From Bifiguratus adelaidae (taxonomy: Eukaryota; Mucoromycota; Endogonomycetes; Endogonales), in NCBI GenBank assembly GCA_002261195.1, contig MVBO01000005.1, positions 263,162 to 327,161 on the forward strand: a stretch of DNA of 64,000 nucleotides, in the 5' to 3' direction. Under the pieces are notes generated by a model. The model did not search any database. It had not been told where the DNA came from and saw nothing but the letters and a program-made list of their open reading frames with translations. The stretch's first letter is position 1. Each line of letters begins with the position of its first letter. The translations under genes and the position numbers were made by a program. Shown here piece after piece: positions 11,587 to 22,549 of this stretch.

Positions 11587-12511
11587 TTGTACCATAGCAC
11601 CCCAATTCGTACATCGTGAACTATTGTGTTGGATTTACATTTGCTGAATAGCGGCAAAACATCAGTCGCGCACAAATTCTTTAAGTTTTCGAAAATCTTC
11701 TCAGACGTTCTATAGGATCTATCAACCCCGCCTCCTGGGACATCAAGGGTAAGCGGCGGCAATGGACGTAAACATCCGTGAAGCCTGGAAGCTAGGCTCC
11801 ATTTCGCGAATAAATTACACGACAAAACTAAACTGGAGGCAAGGCTACAATTCTTAGCAGTCAAAGAAGCAAACCTCAAACCGAATTAGACCCAGAAAGG
11901 AAACAGAGGGAAGAGGGAGGATACGAAAGAGAAAAAGGTCGCCAAGCAACCGAAACGGCTTCGTAAATCCGAACAAGAACTGGAGTACGTCAGTGACCAA
12001 AAAAGCAATGTGGTGCAAAAAAGGAAAGGAAGTCTCAGTCTCAGCTGCGGGTGCCTCGCAACCTAAGGAAGACAAGTAAATCCGAGATCCAATGCTCACT
12101 TCATGAGAGACGCTGTTTACGATGATACCGGTATAATCTCAGACCTCGTCAACCTTACTGTCGATTTCCCCTTAGACCTACAAGACAGTATCATCCGGCA
12201 AAGCTTGGGCGATTGTAACACCCATCCAAACTCTGTTTGAGAACGGTGACAATAACAGATTCGTCTTGAATAAAGATCTAGACATGCAAAAGTGACGCGA
12301 CTCGCATGCCATATCCCAATAACGTACCATAAGATGTTGCTAGCTCGATTACTCTTTTGATCCACTTGCTCTATCAGTGGCCGCTTGAAGATCAAATGTC
12401 AAACAATGTGCGAATTTAAGGCGATCTGCTCAAGTCCAAATTGCCTACGTCATCCGTTTCCAGAGTGACTCAAGTTTTGTCCGCAAAAACTATTCTGTAG
12501 CGCTTTGCAGT
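11587..12511 (+). other. intergenic region with coding-like remnants, unassigned
   Basis: No intact gene seen. On the + strand a frame from about 11690 reads INPASWDIK, can splice (GTAAGC at 11749, AG at 11791) into RLHFANKLHDKTKLEARLQF, meets a TAG near 11887, then stays open in the same frame as a very basic stretch (KEKKVAKQPKRLRKSEQELE) to about 12063. A second possible segment at 12107-12237 reads AVYDDTGIISDLVNLTVDF. Composition is protein-like (charged, coiled-coil-like), but the in-frame stop and a needed frame change near 12020-12040 mean this is either a decayed gene or a gene I cannot splice correctly. The right end should contain the PAM16 promoter. Confidence 0.25.
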
Positions 12512-13138
12512 ATGGTAGGTACAATTGAGTCGCTGATCGTGGCATATCCCCGGGCGAAGCTAACGTTTGCTGACTTGTGTATAGTCGGGGCGATTAATTG
12601 CGCAGATCCTGGTATCTGTCGGTACTGTTGTGGGCAAGGCTTTCTTTGCGGCTTACAAGCAAGCAGCTGCAAGTAAGTGATCTCCAACCTACATTTATTA
12701 TTGACTAATGGTGTGTTCAGATGCTGCGCAAGGTGGAGGAGCTGCTGCTGGACGGCAAGGAGCTAGAGCAGCTGCTGATGCAGCCACAAGGAAGACAGGC
12801 TTGACAATAGAAGAAGCTTATCAGATTCTCAATGTAAAGCGAGACGCCGATATGGCAGAGCTTGTCAAGGTAGGAGCAGTGAGGTTTGGTAGCTTAGCTC
12901 AGCTCACTCATGCCATTCCTAGCATTATGACCACCTATTCAAGGTCAACGATTCCAGTGTCGGTGGATCATTTTATATGCAATCCAAGGTAGTGTGCGCT
13001 CGCGAACGCGTCCTGTTGGAGCTGGAAGAAGAAGCCAAGAAGGCAGGTAAAGAACCACCAAAGTGGCCGGCTTCTGAGACTGCCGAGAGCGCCGAGCAAA
13101 GCGCAGGTCAAAATGCCGGTCCAAGTGCCTCTGCTTAA
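12512..13138 (+). CDS. PAM16: mitochondrial import motor subunit TIM16/PAM16
   Basis: J-like subunit of the presequence-translocase motor on the matrix side of TIM23; it pairs with PAM18 and restrains its stimulation of mtHsp70. Exons 12512-12514 (only the ATG), 12585-12672, 12721-12869 and 12923-13138 give 151 aa. Seen: the hydrophobic N-terminal segment [19 protein letters not shown], an Ala/Gly-rich linker, and the degenerate J domain [12 protein letters not shown] ... [18 protein letters not shown]. The J domain lacks the HPD triad, as expected for PAM16. The three-base first coding exon is unusual, but the splice (ATG|GTAGGT ... TAG|TCG) keeps frame and gives the conserved N-terminus. 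Secure. Confidence 0.92.
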
Positions 13139-13284
13139 GTGGCACTGACCATGATCATCCCGATTTCTCGATTACCGACATTCCCATCCTCATCCCGTGT
13201 CATCTCACGTGTATATTAGAGCATCCGATCGACGGCGATCGACGTATAATAGAACGCATACCACTCTAAATGTGAATCCGACAT

Positions 13285-14116
13285 CTACGATATGACACAT
13301 TCGCCACTGTTGCGAATACGTTGTTCGAGTTGATCCCACAGCCTTGGATCCATATCTTGCTTGCTTCGCCTGAAATCAATGTACAAACAACCGGGGTTCG
13401 GATTGTCGGGCTCACAATAAAGATCGTACTTATCGACTAATTGCTCAATGGCAGGTTTGATCCTGGCGATGTGATCTAATACAAATGAATATGCGATCGC
13501 GACCTGACAAAAGTATTGCTCACCGATCGAATGGTTGCCTCGACCGACAATAATAATTAAGTGATCAGCGCCTTGGCGCTTGCACTGGTCGATGCGTTCC
13601 TCGGCTTTTTCGATGGCTTCTTGGACGAATAATCCATGCAAATCAATTTCATCAGATCGTAATTGGCCGTTCTTGACTTTGTGCATTATTAGTATTCGTT
13701 TGGATCTCATCACAATTGACCACACTTACGCTGATACACATGGTCAGCGGCGCATTGATTGTATTCTCTCATCAATCGATCGTGCTCATGTCCTTGATTC
13801 GAGAGTTCCTTTGCTGTCAAACGCATCAGTGAAAGCGTTCTGCTCGGGAACCGATCCACTTACCTCGCGCTCCATCGCCGTTCCTATAGGCTTCTTGGCT
13901 TTGTTCATAACACTGGTTACGAAGCTCAGCTTCTTGGTGTGCCCTTTGACGCCAAGTAGTATATTCGGCATCGTCGTTCGAGTCGAAGGGGTGGTAAGCT
14001 TGGTGGTTGTGCTGCTCTGGTGGATAGTGCTGTTGGTATTGTCCAGCTTGGCGGTCCGGGACGTTATCCACGAACTTTTGCAGTTGTTGTTTGACCTGTG
14101 ATTCAGCGTTTCCCAT
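13285..14116 (-). CDS. DUF1771 / Smr-domain protein
   Basis: Exons 14116-13864, 13813-13730, 13676-13524 and 13475-13285, 226 aa from the MGN start. Seen: a Gln/Pro-rich N-terminus, a DUF1771 helical region (YTTWRQRAHQEAELRNQCYE), and a C-terminal Smr domain with IDLHGLFVQEA (the L-D-x-H motif), IIIVGRGNHS and PNPGCLYIDF. Smr domains bind or nick nucleic acid; fungal DUF1771-Smr proteins such as yeast YPL199C are linked to no-go decay or remain poorly studied. A longer model is possible. Upstream, an exon from ATG 14316 to 14203 can splice at GT 14202 / AG 14135 in frame, adding 44 residues (RVYQLLTTLRASNADMARVQ and so on). The MGN start is kept as the conservative choice. Confidence 0.82.
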
Positions 14117-14829
14117 GTCGAACGCCAGGAGTGTCTGCGGGACTGCTTAATTGAATATTGTCCCTGGAGTTTTCTTGGGTGATGTCAGGTTGTTTGTAAT
14201 ACCTGTTGGACACGCGCCATGTCTGCGTTTGATGCCCGTAAAGTTGTTAGCAGTTGGTAGACACGGATGCAAGGCAACATAAGATGATTGCAATGGATGG
14301 AAGAGATCCGTTTCATCCAATCATTCAAGGAATTTTGAACATTTTGGCCGTACACCTCAGGCACCTCTAGCAGCCAGGGGGATCGGATGCTAGAGTGGGT
14401 CAGAGACCGTACGCTAAACTATTTTACAGTTAAAATCATGCCTTAATGTCTGATGCACATGTTTAATGGGATTATAATAATACATTTAACATCTATACAT
14501 GTTAACGTTATATTGCACGCGACTTTGCGCAGGCCGCGTGAGCATCACGGCACCGTTCCCGTTTTAGCCATATTTTCATGTTCGGCTTACGCATTTGTTT
14601 TGCCTCTTATTGTGGGCAGCGCTCAAGTAACAAGATGGTTCTGGCGGTTACCAGTCATTGCGGAATTATTGGGCCCTTTATACACCGGCTTAATCCACGT
14701 TCCTTTTGAACCTTCCATGTGCGCGGAATGCATACCTTTGCTGTTATGGGTTATCGCTAGCGAAAAATTGATGTGCATTCGCAAGCTAATGCCACTTTGG
14801 CCTGTTGCCTTATGCAAAATAGTCATCCC
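14117..14829 (-). other. intergenic; possible 5' exon of the Smr gene
   Basis: The segment 14203-14316 on the minus strand is open, begins with ATG, and ends at a GT donor that can join in frame to 14134 upstream of the Smr gene start. The open frame continues upstream of that ATG to about 14410 (WLLEVPEVYGQNVQNSLNDW). The remaining bases, 14410-14829, are AT-richer and show only short, unconvincing open frames on both strands. Confidence 0.3.
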
Positions 14830-15225
14830 TACCGTCTCATTCCTGATAACTTGAAAGTCGACATAAGCTAAAAGAGCCACTATTCCGGTGCTTGTTGCTG
14901 CACATGCTTGCCTTGCAACGATTCTGGAACCATCAAAGTCGCTCGTACATATCGCGTCTCCATTTGATGCCTCAGTGACAGTGATTGCCGCGTGGCCAAG
15001 TTTGTTTGAAACGATCTCGTCAATGCATGGTAGCTTAACTGATCCCACAATCTTAGCCGTTCTGGCATTGGTACGCGTAAGTGCCGGCGCCCGTGCCGTC
15101 AAGCAATGGCGTGCCTTTGGGGACAGGGCATCGTTGAAAGCTTGCGCTTGTGACCGCCAGAACCGACGCGAAGATGAAAATCCGAACGAAGTTGCGTTTT
15201 TGTTCGCCATAACTGTAAACTTCAT
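14830..15225 (-). pseudogene. decayed small secreted protein, tandem copy A
   Basis: Remnant homologous to copies B-D. In the minus direction one frame carries a signal-peptide-like stretch (FVRIFIFASVLAVTSASF) and TGAGTYAYQCQNG, then hits TAA. The following frame carries the continuation (LPCIDEIVSNKLGHAAITVT, then ASNGDAICTSDFDGS and CAATSTG ... VDFQVIRN). Compared with copy B there is an extra base just after the YQCQNG segment, and the ATG is in a different frame from the signal peptide, so at least two frame disruptions are present. No function is inferred beyond having descended from a secreted protein. Confidence 0.65.
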
Positions 15226-15717
15226 TCCGCTTTTATTGACCGATTAACTAAAGTTCGCAATGTAGCTCCATTCTGCGTGGAATTCTGCTTCTCCTTTGCT
15301 TTGTGCCTGGTAAATGATGGATTGCACATTCTCGGCAAAAGGCCAAATTGGGCCGGTTCTTGGGCCCTGCAATATCAGCATTCCTCGCGATCGCGCCTAC
15401 TGGAAAATTTAGCGCACCATCAGGTCCTACCGTCCCTTCTTTTCATTAAAGCAACATATTGGTTTTGAGTTGCCGCATACGTCACTGCACAGGAGTGATA
15501 CCTCTGATACCATTATAAGGCCGACATTTTTTCTTGAGTTGCGACGATTGGTACTGCCGTAATTTAGATGTATAGATTTGAGTTCTTCAATTCTACAAGC
15601 CGTTCATGGACGCAACGGCTATCTACGGTTCGCACATCGCAATAAGACATGAATCTACCACTGTAATATGGATGACTCGGATGGTTATGAGTTGAGAGGC
15701 GTGCCTAAACAAGTTGT

Positions 15718-16302
15718 TCAAGGACAAGTATTATAGAAGCGATAAGTGGTTGCCAATGCTTGTTCACCAGGAGTACCATCAGATAGGTTTACGCAAGTGG
15801 TATTGCCGAGACCATATGCAAGACCGTCTAGTGTAACAAAACGAGTTTTACCCAGAATGCTGTGATCAGCGTTGCGGATAACTTGAAAGCCAATATGAAC
15901 TGCAAGGTTCACCGTTCCGGAGCTTGTTGCATTACACACTTATTTTGCAATAGCTTCAGATCCGTTGACATCGCTCGTGAAGATTGCGTTTCCATTTGTT
16001 GCCAGCGTAAGAGTAACGGCGGCGTCATTCTCTGTAGAGGGGATGCCATCGGTAGTGACACCAACGCTGTCCGAAACGATCTCGTCAACGTTAGGTAAAA
16101 TGAGCGATCCTTCAATCTGCCCGTTCCGGCATTGGTACGCGTAGGTAGCGGCGCCATTACCCTTAAATGATACCATGCTATCGGGTACACGACATGCTCT
16201 TTTCGTCGAATGGCATCTTGGGGAGGCCGCTGTAGCGCTTGCGATTCCAGCGATTGCCGCGACAATGAATTCGAAGACTTGGAGGTGCATTGTCTTTTGC
16301 AA
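15718..16302 (-). pseudogene. small secreted protein, tandem copy B, interrupted by one TAA
   Basis: Best-preserved copy. From ATG 16302 (or ATG 16290, MHLQ) it encodes a signal peptide (FEFIVAAIAGIASATAA), then AATYAYQCRNGQIEGSLILP, NVDEIVSDSVGV and ATNGNAIFTSDVNGSEAIAK. A TAA follows at 15942-15940. The same frame then stays open (VCNATSSGTVNLAVHIGFQV, then GLGNTTCVNLSDG) to a stop at 15718. Copy C has a Glu codon at the TAA position, so the simplest reading is a single nonsense mutation. No intron borders would remove it. Product would be about 190 aa, with few Cys and several Asn-glycosylation sites. I do not recognise the family. A truncated 121-aa product could still be made. Confidence 0.65.
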
Positions 16303-16797
16303 TCAGAACGAAATTCGTGGAAGCTTTATACGCCTGTGGACTGATAGTTGCAAAGTATGCATGTAGCATTTTCGTAATTTGAGTTAGGATTGAGAGATAG
16401 CATTGCATATCTTGGACGAATGAGAAGTCCTTATAAGCATTCCTCGCACGGTCGGCATATCAGATGTGTACAACTTCAGAGAATTTTTTGCATTCGTAGA
16501 ATTTTCGGTTGGCAATCAGCTGCACCTAGGCCGAACAACTAGTCAAGTTTCCTGCATTGCTGCGTTGGCTGTCGTCGCACGTTTGAGATTGAAATAATTG
16601 GACCTTTCCTCGCCACATGAGCGTTTATTGACGCAATCGTTGTCATCTTCACCCATCGCTTATATATATCACATACACTGTCCAAGTATGAACGATAGCA
16701 TTCACAACCCGCAAAACAAACACATTCGACAATCATACTTTAAGCCATGTCTATTTACGTCTTCGAGGACAAATATCGCGGAATCGCTAAAGTGCTC

Positions 16798-17353
16798 CTA
16801 GGGCTTCCTCACCAGAAGTGCTATTGAACGAACAACCGCATTTCCGAGACCCAATGCCTCGTCGTGCAAGTGAATGAAATGTGGGTTACCCAGAACGCCG
16901 TTGCCGGCATTACTGATAATCTTAAAGCCAACATGGACAGAAACAGACACCGATCCGATGCTTGTTGTAGTACATATTTCCTTTGCAATAGCTTCGGATC
17001 CATCCACTCCCTCGTGAAGATCGTGTATGCATTCGACGCTTGCGTGTGAGTAATGCAAGAGAGGGGTTGGTGGTTGAGTGATCCCAACGGAGCAATAATG
17101 ACGGATTGGCCAGCTGCGTTCGAAGCGATCGCGTCCATGTGAAGTAACTCAACGGACCTTTAACGTGGCTGTTCTGACATTGGTATGCGAAAAAGCGCCG
17201 CTGTACCGTCAACTCAAGATGCGCTATTCAGTACAGGGCATGTAAGACGCAATCTTGAGCCATTTGTTTGAGGGGCATTGTGGAGAATCGGCGCTAGCGC
17301 ATGGGATCCCAATAATTGCCACGAAAATGAAACCAAAAGATATGAAGTTGCAT
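16798..17353 (-). pseudogene. decayed small secreted protein, tandem copy C
   Basis: Starts at ATG 17353 with MQLHIF. The hydrophobic signal continues in another frame (FVAIIGIPCASADSPQCPSN), which ends at a stop. YQCQNSHVKG, LHMDAIASNAAGQS and QASNAYTIFTRE lie in alternating frames. From about 17010 one frame is clean to the end: VDGSEAIAKEICTTTSIGSV, then VSVHVGFKIISNAGNGVLGN and DEALGLGNAVV, with TAG at 16798. At least three frame changes relative to copy B mark it as a pseudogene. Bases around SEAIAK are nearly identical to copy B, so the duplication is not ancient. Confidence 0.65.
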
Positions 17354-18399
17354 AGTTGTTTGCAGCCGGTACGAACTGCGGGTGAATGAACCACACATGG
17401 CCAAGGTATGCAACAACTCCTTTAATCTGAAAGAGTCCCTCTTTCCTAAGAGAATGGATTGCTCATTTTGGGCAAATGACGCTTTGGTTTTGTTCATAAG
17501 CTTTCTTGCCAACGTCCGGTGCATCAAAACCTGTGCCATTTTAGAACCACGGTTGCCTTCTTCCACTCTCCTGAGAAACTTTTAGCTTACAATCAGTTGA
17601 ACAAAGGCGGTTGTCAGGTGACCACGCAGCGAATTGAAATGCTTGGTTTCTTTCAATCTCACATACGCATTACGCCGATTAAAGGGTGTGTTGTGCTTCA
17701 CACATCGTCTAATATGTTAGGTACGGCACACAGGCATCACAATATATGGATAATAGAATTGCCATCTGTGACAGAACGACGATGGAAGCTGCTTATTTAG
17801 GTCGTTTGAAGACAAGCATTGTGATAGCGATCATTGGAAGGCTTGAACACCATGAGCTGTTTTCCGCATTGCGCACGTGCTATTGCCGAGCTCAAGTGCA
17901 CGATCGCCTATTGTCGTGTGTTGATCAGAATGCCACTGACGCTATTTCTGACTAACGACAAGCCGACATGAATCGACTCGTAAGAATGCGATCAATCCTA
18001 CCAGATATCAGGATTCAGCGCGCACGCTTTGTCATGGCAAACTGGGCGTGATCTATACGATACTGTACATACGATACAGATCTCTTTCAATTCTTCGCCC
18101 TTCCAGCCCCCAAGAAGGCATGTACCGCGTTGATGGATACAGGACCCCGCAAAGAACATGTCCCTTACATGTGTGTGGCTATGGCATATGGCTAATACCT
18201 CAATGACTTTGGGCCCTCGTCAACGAATCAGGCTTTTTGATTGCAAATCAATTCGAGAAATGATTATCGAATGCAACAATCACTTTCGTTCAACAATGTA
18301 TAGGACCTGGCTGTCCACACATTCTCATGAGCAGATGAGTTTGAAACAAACACTTTTGACAAACAAAAACAACGGTTACAACTGAGAAGGTCACTTCAA
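17354..18399. other. non-coding stretch between tandem copies C and D
   Basis: About 1 kb with only short open frames on both strands and no recognisable protein, RNA or repeat. It occupies the place where another copy would be expected from the spacing of A-C (about 1.08 kb) but I could not recognise one. Confidence 0.4.
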
Positions 18400-18790
18400 A
18401 CCGACTAATTTACGCTCGAGGTTAGGTTGTTCAGGTTGTAATTGTCGCATGTGGTGTTACTAGCGTCGATTGCCAGACCGTTGAGGTATAAAGTGTGGTT
18501 GCTCATCATTTGCGGGTATTGTTGATAGCGTTAAAGCCAGCATTGGGGAAAGAAGTACGATTCCTAAGTCAACACACATACGTCGTTCGCAAGAGCTGGA
18601 GATTCATCCAGAATGTCAGTGAAAACAGCCGTGAAGTTTGTTTCCGCGAATGTGAGTAAGTATAGCAAGGTCGTTGCTGTTAGAAATTGCCGTATCAACG
18701 GATGACGGCTCAATGGACTGAGCAATCTGGCTCTTCTGACATTAATAAGTTTCGACATCAAGCTGATTTCAGCGCCACGTCACCGTCTTT
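18400..18790 (-). pseudogene. decayed small secreted protein, tandem copy D (fragment)
   Basis: The most degraded copy. Minus-strand fragments match the family in order: a Y-stop-CQKSQIAQSIEPSSVDTAIS stretch (compare copy B CRNGQIEG ... NVDEIV), ETNFTAVFTDILDESPALA then NDVC (compare NAIFTSDVNGSEAIAK, VC), and LYLNGLAIDASNTTCDNYNL (compare LDGLAYGLGNTTCVNLS). Several stops and frame changes separate them, and I find no signal peptide upstream. The order and spacing of matching pieces make chance unlikely. Confidence 0.5.
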
Positions 18791-18989
18791 ATTGTGGTGC
18801 GACTAATGCGATGCCGATCCCTTCGCATGTCCTTTGTTCACTTCTCCTTTCTCAGCCCCTTTCATTTCCCCGGCGAGATCGCACCAATCTACTGGAATTC
18901 GATTGTGTTTGAATGGTTTGTGGGTGCATGTGAAGGGTATTTATCAGAATCCGGGTTTGTGTATGGTACATTCAGTAATAATTACAAAT

Positions 18990-21900
18990 CTAACCAAAAG
19001 TCTGGCTAACGCGTCCACCACGTTTCATCGAGCTGAGTCTCCATTCGTCAGGCTTTTCGTAACGGTTGTACAAGGGCTGTCACGGATGCATCAGTGAAGT
19101 CCAAAGACCACGCCATATAGCTGGATACGAATACATACCTCAATCTTCTCCATGCGCTTACGCTTGCTAATCTTGTTGGCATCGGCAACCTTGAAGAACG
19201 TTGGCGCTGCTTCTACTAACCATTTGGGTTCGACAGCAGTCACCTCGCGCATGTATTCTTTGCTCGTGAAGACGATTTCGTGATAAATGACCCATTCCGG
19301 GTTCTTGTTGAACAAGGCACTTGAGGGATGAATGTAGACCGGCGTGCCTTCCAATATTGTCTTGTAGCCTTCTTGAGGATCCTTCTTGGCTGCATTCCGG
19401 AAATAACCACCACAGAGGGCACGGCAGACCTTGTTATAGTTTCGGCCACAAGAGACAATGTCATGTCTGTATCGGTCCATGATACCCAGTAATTGCTTCC
19501 GAACATCTTGTGCGCGCTTCAGACTTCGCGGTTGCACAAAGTTTTCAAAGCACCAGGTATTGGAAAACCTGCTTGCTTTCCAGGCATTATATACTGTAAG
19601 CAGTGTGAGATGATCGCCTTCTGGTTGATGAAATTTAGCTTTCTTGGAATCAGCTTGGGATTGCTTGTCCTTCGGTCTGTGGAAGATGTTCTGCGCGTTC
19701 AGCATGGCCACAATGGTCAGAATCTCCTCAGAGCAGCCAAGGTCTACCGAGAGAATCAGCATCTTCGACAATGGCGGATCCAGAGGAAACTCTGCCATTT
19801 TCCGTCCAAGGCGGGTCAAGAGACCTTCGTCGTCAAGAGCTTGGAGGGCGTAGAGTTGCTCTAGAGCGGTGATAAGGTTGTTTTCAGGTGGAGGATCCAT
19901 GAAATCAAATTCCAGCAACTTGTTGATACCCATAGCTTTCATCGTGAGCGCCATCATAGCCAGGTTCATCCGCTGAATCTCTGGCACCGGATTTGGAAGC
20001 ATCTCGTTCACATAGGCTGCTTCCGTATAGAGGCGGTAGCATTTCCCAGGACCAGTGCGGCCAGCGCGCCCAGCTCGTTGTTTGGCAGCAGCTTGAGAGA
20101 TGGGTACAACGACTAGCGAATCCATGCCCAACTTTGCGTCCCAGGTGTTTTGTTTCACGAAGCCCGGATCTACCACATAGTAGATACCATCGATGGTAAT
20201 TGATGTCTCGGCAATATTAGTGGCGATGACGACTTTACGACTTCCGGGTGGTGCCGGTTCAAAGATTCTAGATTGCATTTCACTTGGCAATGCACTGTAT
20301 ACCGGAAGGATAATTAGCTCCGGTACATCCGGTCCTAAAGCTTTCATCCGCTCAAACAGAATTTCCGCCGCCGTGTCGATTTCTTCCTGACCTGTTAGGA
20401 ACAGTAGGACGTCCCCAGGGGGTTCCGAAAGGTGAATCTGCATGACAGTGATCAGGGCAGCGTCCATGTAATCGCTTTCCGGCTCTTTGGTGTACAGAAT
20501 GTCGACAGGATACGTGCGTCCCGGAATGGTGAAGATGGGACATTTGAAGAAGTAAGTTGCGAATTTGTCGGCATCCAATGTTGCAGATGTAACAATGACC
20601 TTCAGGTCAGGCCTCTTCGGGATGACACGCTTGAGGAGACCAAACATGACGTCGGTGTTCATGGTACGTTCGTGCGCTTCATCCAGGATAATGACCGAAT
20701 AGGACGACAAGTTCTCGTCTATCAGACACTCTCTGAGAAGCATACCGTCCGTCATGTACTTGATACGTGTTTCAGGACTAGTACAGTCCTCAAATCGAAT
20801 GGTGTAACCGACCTCTTGTCCGACGCGACAACCCACTTCTTCTGCCACACGTTTCGCGACTGACATTGCCGCGACACGTCGAGGTTGTGTGCATCCAATT
20901 TTGCCTCGGTTCGCGTAGCCTTCCTCCGCAAGATATTGCGTCATTTGGGTTGTTTTCCCGGATCCTGTATCGCCTACAACTACCAAGCATTGATTTTCCG
21001 CTACAGCTTGGATCAATTGTTGTCTCAACTTGAAGATAGGAAGACTTTCGCGCTGCTCTTGAATACTGAGGTTGGTGATGCGTCCGTAGCTGACCGCTTT
21101 GTTGAAGGTCGCCTTCTTCCATTCCGGTTCCTGCTGATTTCTTGTGCTAGCAGCTGCACCACGCAAATCTTGGGCAAACTGTCGACCTCCAGGTGCAGCC
21201 ATGGGATCTAGCCACGGTTTGTTGACGTCTTTGGTCGCTTCGTCGAGTTCTTGGTTTACTTCTTGTTGCCGCAATTCTCTCCTTTCCTTGGATAGCGCTG
21301 CACCAGCAAGCGCAGCTCGATTCATCGATCCATCAGGTACCTTGATGACTTTGACCGGACTAAGTTGTAAGCTTCGTTTTGTTTGACCTCTTAAGAAGGA
21401 AGGCTCTTCTTCTCGGACTTCGATGTCGAGTTCCTCTTCCGTCTCTACGTTATTGAGGACACCGGTATCTTCGTCTAGATCGGGATATTCTGAGGGATTT
21501 AATACACCAGATGCTATGAGCTGCTTGATCTCCCATCGCTCTGGCGATGATAATCGCTTGCGCTTTCCTCGAGGGGCATCGTCCTCAACTATCGGAACCA
21601 GTGACGAATTCCTATTGATGAGATCCATTTTGGAACGATCACGCTCCAATTCTTCCGCGCTTTTGATCCGCAAATGAGGTGACAAGTCTTTACCGGTGGC
21701 TTGATCAACATCCTTCATGGAGAGGGATAATCCCTTAGAGCCCATCGACATGATCTTGACGAAGACAGGCTGGTTTCGGTGTACGACATCGCTTGGATGA
21801 TCAATGCGACCACCTTGTTGAATCATACTGATGGGTACAAGACCCTGATTGCGCCCTCGTATACCTTCCAAGTCAACAAAAACACCAAATTGCTTCATGC

Positions 21901-22549
21901 TTGTGACTTTGCCACGATATATTTTGTAAATGAGGGGTTGATCATCGATGCCTGATCTCGATTGCCGTTCACCAACTCTTCCATCACGCTCGTCATACCG
22001 TCTTGGACTGCGACCTCTGTCTCGCTGTGGACTCTGTGAACGAGACCGCCTTCGACTGCGGTCGTGATATCCATTGCCGTAATTGTCGTGGTGGCCTCGG
22101 CGATCATGATCCCGATCTCTGCCGTTCATTCCGTGTTTCTTGGATACGTTCTTTTCCTCCAGACCTTCAAGCTGCGACATCAGATCGTCCGCCACTTTCA
22201 TATCTTCTTGTCGCTTCTGTTTCCAGTTTGGATCATCTGGTATCGCGAGAGCCGGGAATTTTGCCGCCTTGTCGTCCGAGTGCATCACTGTACCTCCGTT
22301 CTGTGTAGCCCCGTTACTCTTTGTTGTCATTGTGCGGATCAGCCGGTCCAAACTCTCAATGAAGCTGTCTGAGAAGTCAGGCGCCTTCTCATTAAGCGAC
22401 TTCTTGAAATTTGGTAAAGATCCAGCTTCTTCGTGTAGGTAAATCAGATACTCTGCCAACGTCTTGTCGCTCATTCCCGTGTGGTTGTTGAGCTCGTTGA
22501 CCACCTTGTTTACGAGCGACAATCGCTCCAATTCCTCCAGCGTCCCCAT
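18990..22549 (-). CDS. PRP22: pre-mRNA-splicing DEAH-box helicase PRP22/DHX8
   Basis: Spliceosomal RNA helicase that releases spliced mRNA. Exon 1 is 22549-19139, exon 2 is 19076-18990, 1165 aa. Seen: an N-terminal helical region, an RS-like stretch (about residues 150-200), an S1 RNA-binding domain (about 205-285, [15 protein letters not shown]), Walker A GDTGSGKT near 525, DEAH near 623, [13 protein letters not shown], and helicase motif VI in [20 protein letters not shown]. The second exon supplies the conserved tail: ...[18 protein letters not shown]. Without that splice the ORF runs into a spurious 15-residue end. Single long exon plus one tiny exon is unlike its intron-rich neighbours. 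Confidence 0.96.

Larger units (their letters stand above)
14830..18790 (-). repeat. tandem array of four decayed paralogues
   Basis: Copies A, B and C start at about 15225, 16302 and 17353, a spacing of roughly 1.05-1.08 kb, and D lies about 1.4 kb further. All are on the minus strand. All share the order signal peptide - YQC(R/Q)NG - (V/I)DEIV - (I/V)FTSD - SEAIAK - VGFxVI - GLGNTT, or parts of it. This looks like unequal-crossover expansion of a secreted-protein gene followed by loss of function in every copy. Confidence 0.6.

Noticed and set aside
14830..18790. Transposon origin for the repeated region
   Set aside because: No transposase, reverse transcriptase, terminal repeats or target duplications seen; the repeats align as protein-coding paralogues.
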